Source: Sulfuricurvum sp.
GTDB taxonomy: Bacteria > Campylobacterota > Campylobacteria > Campylobacterales > Sulfurimonadaceae
Assembly: GCF_028712165.1 (NCBI RefSeq)
Contig: NZ_JAQTQR010000016.1
Span: 1 to 42,324, forward strand
Reading direction: 5' to 3'
DNA length: 42,324 nt
A program made the translations under genes and the position numbers. Numbering within the stretch: the first letter of the stretch is position 1; every line of letters begins with the position of its first letter. The notes below the pieces were generated by a model. The model worked only from the letters and a program-made list of their open reading frames with translations, was not told the origin of the DNA and searched no databases. Positions 27,415-36,100 of this stretch are shown here, piece after piece.

Positions 27415-27705
27415 ATGTTAGTTCACATCGTTATGTTTCAGTTTAAAGAAGAGAACAAAGAAGCAAATCTAGTAAAAGTCAAAGGGATGCTCGAAGCCCT
27501 CCCTTCTAAAATCGATACTTTGCGCAGTATGGAAGTCGGAATTGATGTCAGCCGAAGTGAGCGATCATTTGATCTGGTACTGATATCAACGTTTGATGAT
27601 CAGGCAGGGTTGGATGTCTATGCCCCTCATCCGGCACACCAAGAAGTGGTAAATGTTATCAAAGAGGTTACGAGTCTTTCCAAAGTTGTCGACTATATCC
27701 AATAG
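27415..27705 (+). CDS. Dabb-domain (stress-responsive alpha/beta barrel) protein
   Basis: From ATG 27415 the protein is 96 residues and begins MLVHIVMFQFKEENKEAN, the typical Dabb opening with the conserved His. DLVLISTFDDQAGLDVYAPHPAHQEVV is the second signature. Members are small dimeric ferredoxin-like barrels whose cellular role is mostly unknown. A start further upstream would lie inside the permease gene and lacks the motif, so it was rejected. AAAGG at about 27403 is the RBS. Confidence 0.88.
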   Translation: MLVHIVMFQFKEENKEANLVKVKGMLEALPSKIDTLRSMEVGIDVSRSERSFDLVLISTFDDQAGLDVYAPHPAHQEVVNVIKEVTSLSKVVDYIQ

Positions 27706-27751
27706 ATAATTTTCTACACTATTCATTAACTCTTTTGTAACATTTCCGTTC

Positions 27752-27777
27752 TATAATGGTATAAATCACTCGAGGAG
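27752..27777 (+). promoter_or_regulatory. Promoter -10 and RBS of the DUF1104-like gene
   Basis: TATAAT at 27752-27757 is a consensus -10 preceded by TTC; no -35 at the normal distance. GAGGAG at 27772-27777 is the RBS for ATG 27784. The leader would be about 20 bases. Confidence 0.5.
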
Positions 27778-27783
27778 TATCAC

Positions 27784-28164
27784 ATGAAAACGTTAGTAAC
27801 TGTTGTAGCGGCTGCGGCCTTATTATCTTCATTCGCATTCGGTGAAACTGCCGCAATGAATCAAGAACGGGTACAAGTTCAAAACGAAGTCCAAAATAAA
27901 TTTCGTACGATGAGTACGGATGAATTGTTGGAAAAACGGGGAACTATGACCACTCAGCAAGAACGTGAACAGCTCCATAATGAGCTTATGAGCCGTCAGA
28001 AAACGATGACGAAAGAACAAAATGAGAAGTTCATGAAAAGACCGGAAAATCGTGTTCCTAAAATGAAAAACCAAGGTTCAGGCAAAGGGATGATGCAAGG
28101 TGGCGGTATGGGCTCAGGCATGGGCGGTGGCGGAATGGGTGGCGGAGGGATGGGAGGACGTTAA
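27784..28164 (+). CDS. Secreted DUF1104-like protein with Gly/Met-rich tail
   Basis: A signal peptide covers about residues 1-20 (ending SFAFG). The core MSTDELLEKRGTMTTQQEREQLHNELMSRQKTMT matches the DUF1104 pattern of Campylobacterota periplasmic proteins: MSTxEL-xxRG followed by a helical hairpin. The last 30 residues are almost only Gly and Met with a few Ser/Arg (GMMQGGGMGSGMGGGG). Met-rich tails can bind Cu(I), so a copper or envelope-stress role is possible but not shown. The gene stands alone and converges with the mutarotase gene. Confidence 0.8.
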   Translation: MKTLVTVVAAAALLSSFAFGETAAMNQERVQVQNEVQNKFRTMSTDELLEKRGTMTTQQEREQLHNELMSRQKTMTKEQNEKFMKRPENRVPKMKNQGSGKGMMQGGGMGSGMGGGGMGGGGMGGR

Positions 28165-28176
28165 TCGTCTCTCCTC
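28151..28176. terminator. Possible hairpin between convergent genes
   Basis: GGAGGACG and CGTCTCTCC can pair with one bulge around TTAAT, spanning the stop codon of the 27784 gene. There is no T-run on either side. It is the only hairpin between the convergent genes ending at 28164 and 28185. Confidence 0.25.
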
Positions 28177-28184
28177 TCTATCCG

Positions 28185-29087
28185 TCAGTTTTCTACAGAA
28201 TAGACTGCTTTTAGCGTATAACTCTCTGCGGGTTGCAGTGTGATGATGTCATCACCTGCATTTGCCGTTTCAACGCAGACTATTTTTGTGTAATCATCTG
28301 CATTTAAATCCGCTTTTTGCTCACATACCCGTATCCACGGATTCCACACGATAGCAGTACGGCTCCCCTCAGACTCAATACGAATATTTCGATTGTATGC
28401 ATCGTCATGTATTATGATCTCTCCCCCATTAGTAGGATAGACACGGTCCGTTTCGCCCTCGATGGAGATAGGATTTTTTTGAGGTTTTTCTCGGCTGTTA
28501 TCGGTTTTGTCAGTGTAGGTGAATCCTTCGAGCCCAGTAATCCTCGTTTGGGTGATATCTCCTACACTAAAGTAGGTGTGGAGTGCCTGCGTAAGCTCCA
28601 AAGATGTATCCCCTAGGTTGTGGGTCGTGAGTTCCATTGTGAATTGTTTGCCTACGGTGAGTTTGAGGATAAGGCGAAAACGATGAGGCCAGAGTGCATA
28701 GGTCTCAGGAGTATCGGTGAGCTCAAAGGTGATACTGCACTCCTGATCGGGAAGAAGATCGGAAGAGATAACATTCCACATACGGGTGCGGACAAGTCCG
28801 TGATCGCTACGCCCTTGTTTTTGAGGATCGGGACCAAACCACGGCCAGCAGATAGGGACTCCGCCTCGGATAGGGGTTCCTTCTTTGAAAATCGCTTTTT
28901 CGCTCAGAAACAGCAGATTCTCAGTGTCAGAAGTAAAACGATACGAGAGTAAATGGGCGCCGTAAGGGGTAATGGCTGCTGTCGCGTGAGGTGTCGTGAC
29001 AAGGGCTATCGGAAAGCCGTTTGGCCCATCTTTGAATGTTACATAACCTGCGTGTGAATACAGAGAGTTGAGAGTTTCGATGTCCAT
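28185..29087 (-). CDS. D-hexose-6-phosphate mutarotase (aldose 1-epimerase-like)
   Basis: The 300-residue protein belongs to the YeaD-type branch of the galactose mutarotase fold. Typical segments are ITPYGAHLLSYRF, RGGVPICWPWFGP with the conserved Arg-Gly-Gly region, the catalytic histidine in ALHTYFSVGD and the Glu in IVCVETANA near the C-terminus. Enzymes of this group interconvert alpha and beta anomers of hexose-6-phosphates. No sugar pathway genes are nearby. It starts 9 bp after the ABC-F gene and is therefore co-transcribed with it. Confidence 0.9.
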   Translation of the reverse strand: MDIETLNSLYSHAGYVTFKDGPNGFPIALVTTPHATAAITPYGAHLLSYRFTSDTENLLFLSEKAIFKEGTPIRGGVPICWPWFGPDPQKQGRSDHGLVRTRMWNVISSDLLPDQECSITFELTDTPETYALWPHRFRLILKLTVGKQFTMELTTHNLGDTSLELTQALHTYFSVGDITQTRITGLEGFTYTDKTDNSREKPQKNPISIEGETDRVYPTNGGEIIIHDDAYNRNIRIESEGSRTAIVWNPWIRVCEQKADLNADDYTKIVCVETANAGDDIITLQPAESYTLKAVYSVEN

Positions 29088-29096
29088 TGAACTTCC

Positions 29097-31055
29097 TTAA
29101 CTGTTTTTCAGAGCTTCGATCTCTTCAGCTTTCTCTTCGATCGTGAGGAGTTCGTCTACTTTTTCCTCGTAGAGCGCTTTTGTTTTTTCCAGCTCTTCGG
29201 CGAGGACGCTAATCCCGATTTTTTCGTATTTTTTCGGATCGGCGAGGGAAGCGTTTAGCTCATCGATCTTGGCTTCGAGGGCTTCGATTTCTGTCGGGAG
29301 TTTTTCGAGAGCACGTTGTTCGTTAAAAGTGAGTTTGAAGACTTTTTGTTTTTCGTTTTGCGCGGTTACCGCAGTGGTTGCAGATTTGGCAAACTCTGCT
29401 TCCATAGCGTCCATTTCCTGGAGCTCTTTTTCATCTTCTAGGTATTCGCTGTAGGGTTTATAGCTCTCTTCGATGGTTCCGTCACCTTTGAAGATAAAGA
29501 GTTTTTTGGCAATCTTGTCGACGAAATATCTATCATGGCTGACGAGGATAACGGCTCCCGGGAAGTTTTGGAGTTTTTCTTCAAGGATATTGATTGTGGG
29601 AATATCGAGATCGTTGGTCGGTTCATCCAGAATTAGACAGTCCACTTTTTTCGTAAAGAGCAGGGCGAGGGCGACACGGTTTTTTTCTCCGCCGCTGAGG
29701 ACTCCGATCTTTTTGTCCAAAAATTCTCTCGGGAAGAGGAAGTTTTTTAGATAGCCGTAAACGTGGTAGTCTTGCCCCTGTGCATCGACGCGATCTCCGC
29801 CGTGAGGGCAGAATGTCTCGATGAGGTTGAGATTGTCATCGAGCATTTCACGGTGTTGATCAAAATAGCCGATTGTGAGATCCCCTATCTTGATAATTCC
29901 GCTGGTCGGTTTGAGGCGTCCGAGCAGTGCTTTGAGCAGCGTCGATTTTCCGCTCCCGTTGGGGCCGACTACGGCAATGACGTCTTTTTGCAGGATTCGG
30001 GTTGAGAAGTCTTTGATGAGGAGTTTATCTCCGAGAGTAAGTCCGAGATGCTCAATCTCGAAAAGCATCTTCTGGCGGTTGATTCCCTCTGAACGGTTAA
30101 AGTGTTTTGCTTCGCGCTCGAGTTCGAGTTTCATTTTTCGAATTTTAGAAGGATTGTTTTTAGCATCTTCGCGCAGCTGCAATACCCGCTGTTTGCGTCC
30201 TTCGTTTCGTTTTAGACGTGCTTTGACTCCGCGACGGAGCCATTCGTTCTCGGTTTTGAGGAGTTTTAGGAGGTTGTCGTGCTGTTGAGCCATGGTACGG
30301 AGCAACTCCTGCTTTTGTTCCAGATAGTTGCTGTAACCCCCGTTAAATTCGCGAAGAGAACAATCTTCGACTTCGATCGTTTTGGTCGCGACCTGATCGA
30401 TAAAATAACGGTCATGCGAGATAAAGAGGAGGGTGAAACGCTCTTTGAGAATCAGCTCTTCGAGAAACTCGACCATGTAGACGTCGAGATGGTTGGTTGG
30501 TTCGTCGAGGAGAAGGATATCGGGTTTTTGGAGTAAGAGTGAGGCGAGGGCGACACGGCGTTGTTCCCCTCCGCTGAGGAGATCGACTTTTTTATTCTCA
30601 TACTCTTTGAGCATAAAATGGTGCATCACCCGCTCGATTTTATCATCGAGGTTCCAGGCATTGTGATGATCAAGGAAATTAGTCAGTGTGGCTTGTTCAT
30701 CGAGAAGTGCGCTATTATCAAATTCTTCGGCAAGGAGGACGGAAATCTCATCAAAACGGACTTTTGCCGATTTCAGCTCACCAAGACCTGCTTCAATCGC
30801 TTCGCGTACCGTGTGAGAAGGATCAAATTTCGGTACTTGGGAGAGCATCTTGATCTCGATACCTTGACGGTTGATCCGCTCACCCCCATCCGTATCAAGT
30901 GATCCGTGGACGATCTTCATCAGTGTCGATTTGCCGCTGCCGTTTTTGCCGACGATGACGACGCGTTCCCCCTCATCGATATGGAAATTGATATTTTCTA
31001 AAATTTTTTGGGCTTCGTAGTGTTTGCTGACACCGAGGAGATCGACTAATGCCAT
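29097..31055 (-). CDS. uup: ABC-F ATPase, Uup type
   Basis: The 652-residue soluble protein has two ABC ATPase domains and no membrane segment. Walker A motifs are GKNGSGKS (36-43) and GPNGSGKS (364-371); signatures are LSGGEQ (160-165) and LSGGEKNRVALA; Walker B motifs are LLLDEPTNHLD and LILDEPTNDLD. The linker has the basic EWLRRGVKARLKRNEGRK typical of Uup. A C-terminal coiled coil of about 60 residues (IEALEAKIDELNASL) also fits Uup, which binds DNA and ribosomes and affects precise excision of transposons in E. coli. Other ABC-F members are translation factors, so the exact role remains open. Confidence 0.92.
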   Translation of the reverse strand: MALVDLLGVSKHYEAQKILENINFHIDEGERVVIVGKNGSGKSTLMKIVHGSLDTDGGERINRQGIEIKMLSQVPKFDPSHTVREAIEAGLGELKSAKVRFDEISVLLAEEFDNSALLDEQATLTNFLDHHNAWNLDDKIERVMHHFMLKEYENKKVDLLSGGEQRRVALASLLLQKPDILLLDEPTNHLDVYMVEFLEELILKERFTLLFISHDRYFIDQVATKTIEVEDCSLREFNGGYSNYLEQKQELLRTMAQQHDNLLKLLKTENEWLRRGVKARLKRNEGRKQRVLQLREDAKNNPSKIRKMKLELEREAKHFNRSEGINRQKMLFEIEHLGLTLGDKLLIKDFSTRILQKDVIAVVGPNGSGKSTLLKALLGRLKPTSGIIKIGDLTIGYFDQHREMLDDNLNLIETFCPHGGDRVDAQGQDYHVYGYLKNFLFPREFLDKKIGVLSGGEKNRVALALLFTKKVDCLILDEPTNDLDIPTINILEEKLQNFPGAVILVSHDRYFVDKIAKKLFIFKGDGTIEESYKPYSEYLEDEKELQEMDAMEAEFAKSATTAVTAQNEKQKVFKLTFNEQRALEKLPTEIEALEAKIDELNASLADPKKYEKIGISVLAEELEKTKALYEEKVDELLTIEEKAEEIEALKNS

Positions 31056-31090
31056 ATTGGTTTTATTCCTATGTGAGGATACGTGAGCGA

Positions 31091-31098
31091 ATTATAGC
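31091..31098 (-). promoter_or_regulatory. Extended -10 promoter of the ABC-F/mutarotase operon
   Basis: On the minus strand GCTATAAT lies 35 bases before the ABC-F start. As at 1943 and 15373, there is no matching -35 box. Confidence 0.5.
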
Positions 31099-31202
31099 GG
31101 ATGGGAACTTAGAGGGGGTATCTCATATTAATATCTAAAGATGACTATTATATGACTATAAAAGTGCTAAAATTCCCGCAATCAATTGAGGAGTCAACTA
31201 GT

Positions 31203-31535
31203 ATGAAAACAAATTTAACATTAGTCTTGTCTATGCTTTTAGCAGCAAGTGTAAGTGTCAATGCAGGACAAATAGACGGCGGAGCAGTCGTGGGCAGTAT
31301 GGTCGGTGCGGGAGTCGGTTCAGCAGTCGGTTCAGCGACCGGTGGTAAAAACGGTGCAATCATCGGCGGCGGTGTCGGCGGGGCACTCGGAGCAGCGGTC
31401 GGAAGCAAAGATCAGCCACGGGCTGGGACTAGAGAAAACACGGTATATGTAGAGGGTAGAAATCGGGATGATTATCGAGAACACCATGATAATGGAAGAC
31501 ATAAAGGACACCATAAGCATCACGATCGTGATTGA
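31203..31535 (+). CDS. Glycine-zipper secreted protein with His-rich tail
   Basis: From ATG 31203 (GAGGAG at about 31188-31193) the protein is 110 residues. A signal peptide of about 20 residues (MKTNLTLVLSM to VNAG) is followed by a glycine-zipper stretch with GxxxG repeats (GSMVGAGVGSAVGSATGG, then IIGGGVGGALGAAVG), as in outer-membrane lipoproteins and 2TM glycine-zipper domains. The tail is charged and rich in His, Asp, Arg and Lys (HHDNGRHKGHHKHHDRD), possibly metal-binding. There is no lipobox cysteine. The function is unknown, most likely in the cell envelope. Confidence 0.8.
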   Translation: MKTNLTLVLSMLLAASVSVNAGQIDGGAVVGSMVGAGVGSAVGSATGGKNGAIIGGGVGGALGAAVGSKDQPRAGTRENTVYVEGRNRDDYREHHDNGRHKGHHKHHDRD

Positions 31536-31538
31536 TTG

Positions 31539-31597
31539 TAAAAATACCCTTTAAAAACAGTGATTGCGTGAGAGATACCATATCGCAATCGCGTAAT
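31539..31597. repeat. 59-bp direct repeat, left copy (3' gene-end fragment)
   Basis: Identical to 37683-37741 except for one base (A at 31582, G at 37726). Read on the minus strand it encodes NYAIAIWYLSRNHCF and a stop, the C-terminal end of the small membrane protein whose full gene is at 37695-37997. Upstream in this frame there is soon a stop codon, so this copy is a 5'-truncated remnant. It lies 47 bp past the 3' end of the REC-HD-GYP gene. Confidence 0.9.
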
Positions 31598-31644
31598 TAA
31601 CGATAACTGCTTGTTATACATATATGAATTATATCGGAGGAATT

Positions 31645-33147
31645 TTATTTTAATAATTCTTCCAAATCTTCGAGAGAATGTATCAGATAGCTATCCGTAT
31701 TAAATTCTTTGAGTTCCAGAGTGATTAGGTTATCTGATTTTTGAAGAAGTGGTGTGAACAATGATAAATCTAAACTGATTGGGTTATTGGATAAGAGGAC
31801 AAAATCATCACCATGCAGACGGAAAAGTACTTCATCCTCCGATTTTTTACGTAGAATATCAGCAAAAGACTTTAAAAACAAGTCGCCTTTGTCCCATCCG
31901 TAACGGTTATTATAGAGATTGAAATTATGGATAAAGATAATTTTTAGATAGAGAGTATTTGGATTATTTTGATGTTGAACTAAAAATAGATCTAGATAAT
32001 GGGGATTATAGATTTTACATAATGAATCTTCAAAAAAGAAAGAAAAACGTTTCTGTTCCATTTCCGTCGAGGGGAGCTGAGAAATATTCGTATTGATCTC
32101 GATACCGGATAATACGGTGATGGCCGCATCGGTTACTTCAGGGTTAAATTGTGTACCGGAATATTTTTTGAGTTCATCGATAGCCAATTCAATGTTCATT
32201 CTGGGTTTATAAATACGGTTTGTTGTCATAGCATCAAATGCATCAGCCACAATCATAATTCGAGAGAGCGGAGGTATGGCGTCGCCTTGAATCCCGAGCG
32301 GATAGCCGGTTCCGTCATGCCGTTCATGGTGTGCCGCAACAATTTGTGAGAGTTCAAAATACATCGGAATATTTTGCAGCATGTTTGAGCCGGTTGTAAC
32401 GTGCTCACAAATCAGGCGGTATTCGAGATCATCGAGCTTTCCGGGTTTGAGCAAGACGGAATCCGGAGTCACTATTTTGCCGATATCATGCAAAATTCCC
32501 GCACGATATACGAGATCACACTCTTTAGTGCTATACCCCATTTTTTCAGCAATGAGCTTACAGTATGTTGCAACACGTTCCGAATGTCCGCCGGTATAGG
32601 TATCGCGTTTTTCGACCAGTTCGACGAATGAGAGGAGCGTTTTTTCATAGTTTTCTATTTTTTCTATTTCGAGTGTAATATTTTTTTCGGTTCGGACCCT
32701 TACCATCTCTTCTAAAGACTCTTTATAGAGTTCGTTTTCACGGTATTTGTTGATTTTGTCAACGATTTTAAAAAGGATGAGATTGATATCGTCAAAGTCG
32801 ATCGGTTTCACGAGATAGCCGCTGGCATGGAGGGAAAGCGCATCGAGGAGATAGGGCACTTCCGAAAAAGCGGTTGTAATAATTATCTCTTGTTCCGGAA
32901 CTATCTCTTTAATAGCTTTAATCATTTCCAACCCGTTCATGTGGGGCATTTGTATATCGGTGATAATAATATCGTAGATTTTTTTTCGAAAAGCGATTAG
33001 CCCTTCTTCTCCGTTTGATGCGGTATCTACCTGCGGAAAAATGAGTCTGAGATAATCAACGACACTTTTTTGAAGGGCTGCATCATCCTCGACATATAAA
33101 ATAGAGATTGACGAACTGATTGCTTTGAGCTCTTTCAAATATGCCAT
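31645..33147 (-). CDS. Response regulator: REC–HD-GYP–degenerate GGDEF
   Basis: The 500-residue protein has an N-terminal receiver domain with acidic pocket D21/D22, phospho-acceptor D64 in IITDIQMP and K114. The HD-GYP phosphodiesterase domain (about 168-345) keeps H188, H220-D221 in ILHDIGK, H249, H273-H274 and the HDGTGYP motif (277-283), so it should hydrolyse c-di-GMP when phosphorylated. The last 130 residues resemble a GGDEF domain: a NRYGWDKGDLFLKSFA segment and HGDDF (445-449) in place of GGDEF, so cyclase activity is unlikely and it may bind GTP or only act as a regulator. It lies 12 bp after the histidine kinase gene and is its obvious partner. Confidence 0.9.
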   Translation of the reverse strand: MAYLKELKAISSSISILYVEDDAALQKSVVDYLRLIFPQVDTASNGEEGLIAFRKKIYDIIITDIQMPHMNGLEMIKAIKEIVPEQEIIITTAFSEVPYLLDALSLHASGYLVKPIDFDDINLILFKIVDKINKYRENELYKESLEEMVRVRTEKNITLEIEKIENYEKTLLSFVELVEKRDTYTGGHSERVATYCKLIAEKMGYSTKECDLVYRAGILHDIGKIVTPDSVLLKPGKLDDLEYRLICEHVTTGSNMLQNIPMYFELSQIVAAHHERHDGTGYPLGIQGDAIPPLSRIMIVADAFDAMTTNRIYKPRMNIELAIDELKKYSGTQFNPEVTDAAITVLSGIEINTNISQLPSTEMEQKRFSFFFEDSLCKIYNPHYLDLFLVQHQNNPNTLYLKIIFIHNFNLYNNRYGWDKGDLFLKSFADILRKKSEDEVLFRLHGDDFVLLSNNPISLDLSLFTPLLQKSDNLITLELKEFNTDSYLIHSLEDLEELLK

Positions 33148-33159
33148 TGCATAAGCCTT

Positions 33160-36100
33160 TTAAGATAGTATCATCGGTAATCCGATATAAAAGCAGCATC
33201 CGACACTGTCACTGCTCCACCACAGTCTACCTCCGAGATGTTTGGAGATAATAATATTTGACATATAAAGTCCGAGCCCTGTACCGTTTTCGGCTTTTGT
33301 TGTGACGTAGGGCTGGGAGATTGTATTTTTGATCGAAGGGCTGATTCCTCCGCCGTTGTCACAAACCTGAATGATAATTTCCCTATCTTCACGTGTGAGT
33401 CCAATGCGGATGATTCCTGTGGTCGGATTATGTTCTTTGATCGCATCTTTTGCATTGTTAATAAGATTGATAAGGGCTTGAAGGAGTTGATTTTGGTAGG
33501 TATGAATTTCAAACTCTTGATTTTTTGGAAGTTCCAAGAGGATACCGTTATTATCGAGCCCTTTTTGAATAAGGGTGACTAATTTTTCGATGATGGTTGC
33601 CATATTCACTTTGTCTTTGACTTTGTCCGGTTTAAAAAAGTCCCGAAAATCATCAATTGTACGGGAAAGATAATGAGTTTGCTCATCCATGGTTTCGATC
33701 ACCTGTTCGAGTACATCATCGGATATCTCATTATCGAGCTCAAGATGTGCTTTGAGGGTATTGGATGCCATCGAAATAATACTCAGAGGTTGTCGCCATT
33801 GATGGGCAATCATCGCGAGCATGTCTCCCATAGCCGCTTGACGGGCTTGTGAGATCATGATTTCATCTTTACGCTGAATCTCGGTAATGTCAATAGCGGA
33901 GGAAACAATCAAAGGTTTGTTTTTATGATTGTGATCTAGCCGTACCGAACTGACCAGCCAAACCCGATTTTCACCGGTTTTGACCGTGATATGGTGCTCT
34001 TTTGGTTCTCCTTGGATCGGTTGAATATACGATAATTTGAGCTCTTGTTTGTATGGCAAACTTATATTCGGATACAGTTTATCCATCCAGAGATCCAGTG
34101 TCGGAATCTCTTTGTACGAATACCCGGTACACTCTTTCAGTGTGAAATTGGTTAGGATAATATCCCCCTCATCGTCATGCAACATGATCGGGATAGGGGC
34201 GTATTCGATAATATTTTGGCGTTCCGCTTTTTCCATTTCCAGTTCATACATTAGGAATTTTAGCTGTGAAATATCACGGATAATGAGGAGAAAATAGAGC
34301 GGATTTCCGAATTCATCGTGCAATAAAACTGCTGAATGGTTAACCCAGATGACATTTCCATTTTTATGCTGATACCGCTTTTCGACTTGATAATTGTTCC
34401 GTTGATTTTCCAAAAGAAGCTTTTTCAGATGAATATCTACCGCTATATCTTCAGGATAAATAATATCACTAAGGTTCATGTATAACAGCTCTTCTTTGGT
34501 ATAGCCTAAAAGAGTGCAGAGATATGTATTGGCGTCTATCCAGCTATCATCAAGTCCGATATGGGCGATTCCAATATTCGCCTCTTGGAAGGTGAGCTTA
34601 TAAAGATTTTCTTGCTGTGCAAGCTTTTGGATAAGAACATCTTCTTTTGTGATATCGACAGCGGAGCAAATGACTCCGGTAATATTTCCTTCTTGATCTT
34701 TGATTGCGGCATTGGTCCATGACATCAGATGCCTACCATTATTTGCGTCGGTTACGGCAAAAGTGTTATTAGGGATAATCAGTATTTCTCCACTGAGAAT
34801 CGAGGAAAATATCTCTTTAAATTTGTCACGTGATTCGGATGGGACAAAGATATCAATCCAGTTTTTTCCGATAACCTGATCAGAAGGAAGCCCTAAAATA
34901 GTGCACCCTTCAGTATTGATGGTCAGTATATTGGCATTTGTGTCGAGTGCCATGACCAGCATTCCGCTAATACTCATATAAAGATCGGAGAGTTGATGTT
35001 CACGGATCGCAATTTTTTCGAGTCGGTTTTGTTCCGTGATATCGTGAAAAGAGATTACGGCACCGATGATTTTTCCGCCTTCTATGATTGGGCTTTCGAC
35101 TAATTCGACTTCGAAGGAGGTTCCGTCTTTACGCCAAAAAACTTCTTCTCCCCGATGGTGTTTACCCAGTCGAAGAACATTTTGAAGTGGGCATTCATTT
35201 TCTAGGTAAGCGGTTCCATCGGATTTAGTACGTTGCCAGAACTCATTACTCTTTTTCCCGATAAGCTCATCCGCACTCAATCCCAGCATTTTTGCGGCGG
35301 CAGCGTTGACAAAAGTGTGACGCATATCCATATCGAACCCCAGAATCCCATCGAGCGTTGAGTTCAGAATTAAAGCGTGCTGATGTTGGATATTTTCGAT
35401 ATGGGACAAGGATACATGGAGCTCTTCATTGGAGCTTTGTAACTCTTCATTCGATGTTTCCAACTCTTCATTGGAGCTTTGCAACTCTTCATTAGAACTT
35501 TGCAACTCTTCGTTCATGAGCTGCAAAGTCTCTTTGTTGATTGTTAATTCATCGGATAGTAAACGGATTTCTTCTCTGGCAGTTGTGAGCTGAGAGGTGA
35601 GATTCTTAAGCATCATTGATTCATCCGGAAGAGTTAATGCTCCGGGGTTAAACTGAAGATCACTACTGCTTAGTTCCTGAAAATAGAGCAAAAGCATTGG
35701 ACTGCCGGTTAATCCGTTAAAAGGGTAGGCTATCACACGAACAAAGGTATCATCGGATGAAGTTGAAGCCGTTTCAATAAATTTTGTTGATTCAGGATTT
35801 TTGGAAGCAAGGGCGCGAATGAGAAGCGTTTTAACATCGTAACGGAGCGACTCATCCAGATTCAATAAAAGATTAAGGGTAGGAAAACCATCGGAAAAAC
35901 GGATATAAGGGATAGCACCTTTTTTATAGACCATCGTAAAATTTTGATCTACGATGATGCAGTGAGGGGCAAAAAAATCAAACACGGTATGGGCTATTTG
36001 ATCTTCAATATTTTTCATTTCAATTTCGGTGACCGGATTCGGTTCTTTTTCTGATTTTTGGTCTAGATGTTTTGAAAAATAATGGTTAGAAATTTTGGGA

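Noticed and set aside
35421-35513. Possible CRISPR-like array
   Set aside because: Units are contiguous without spacers and encode heptads in frame of the kinase.
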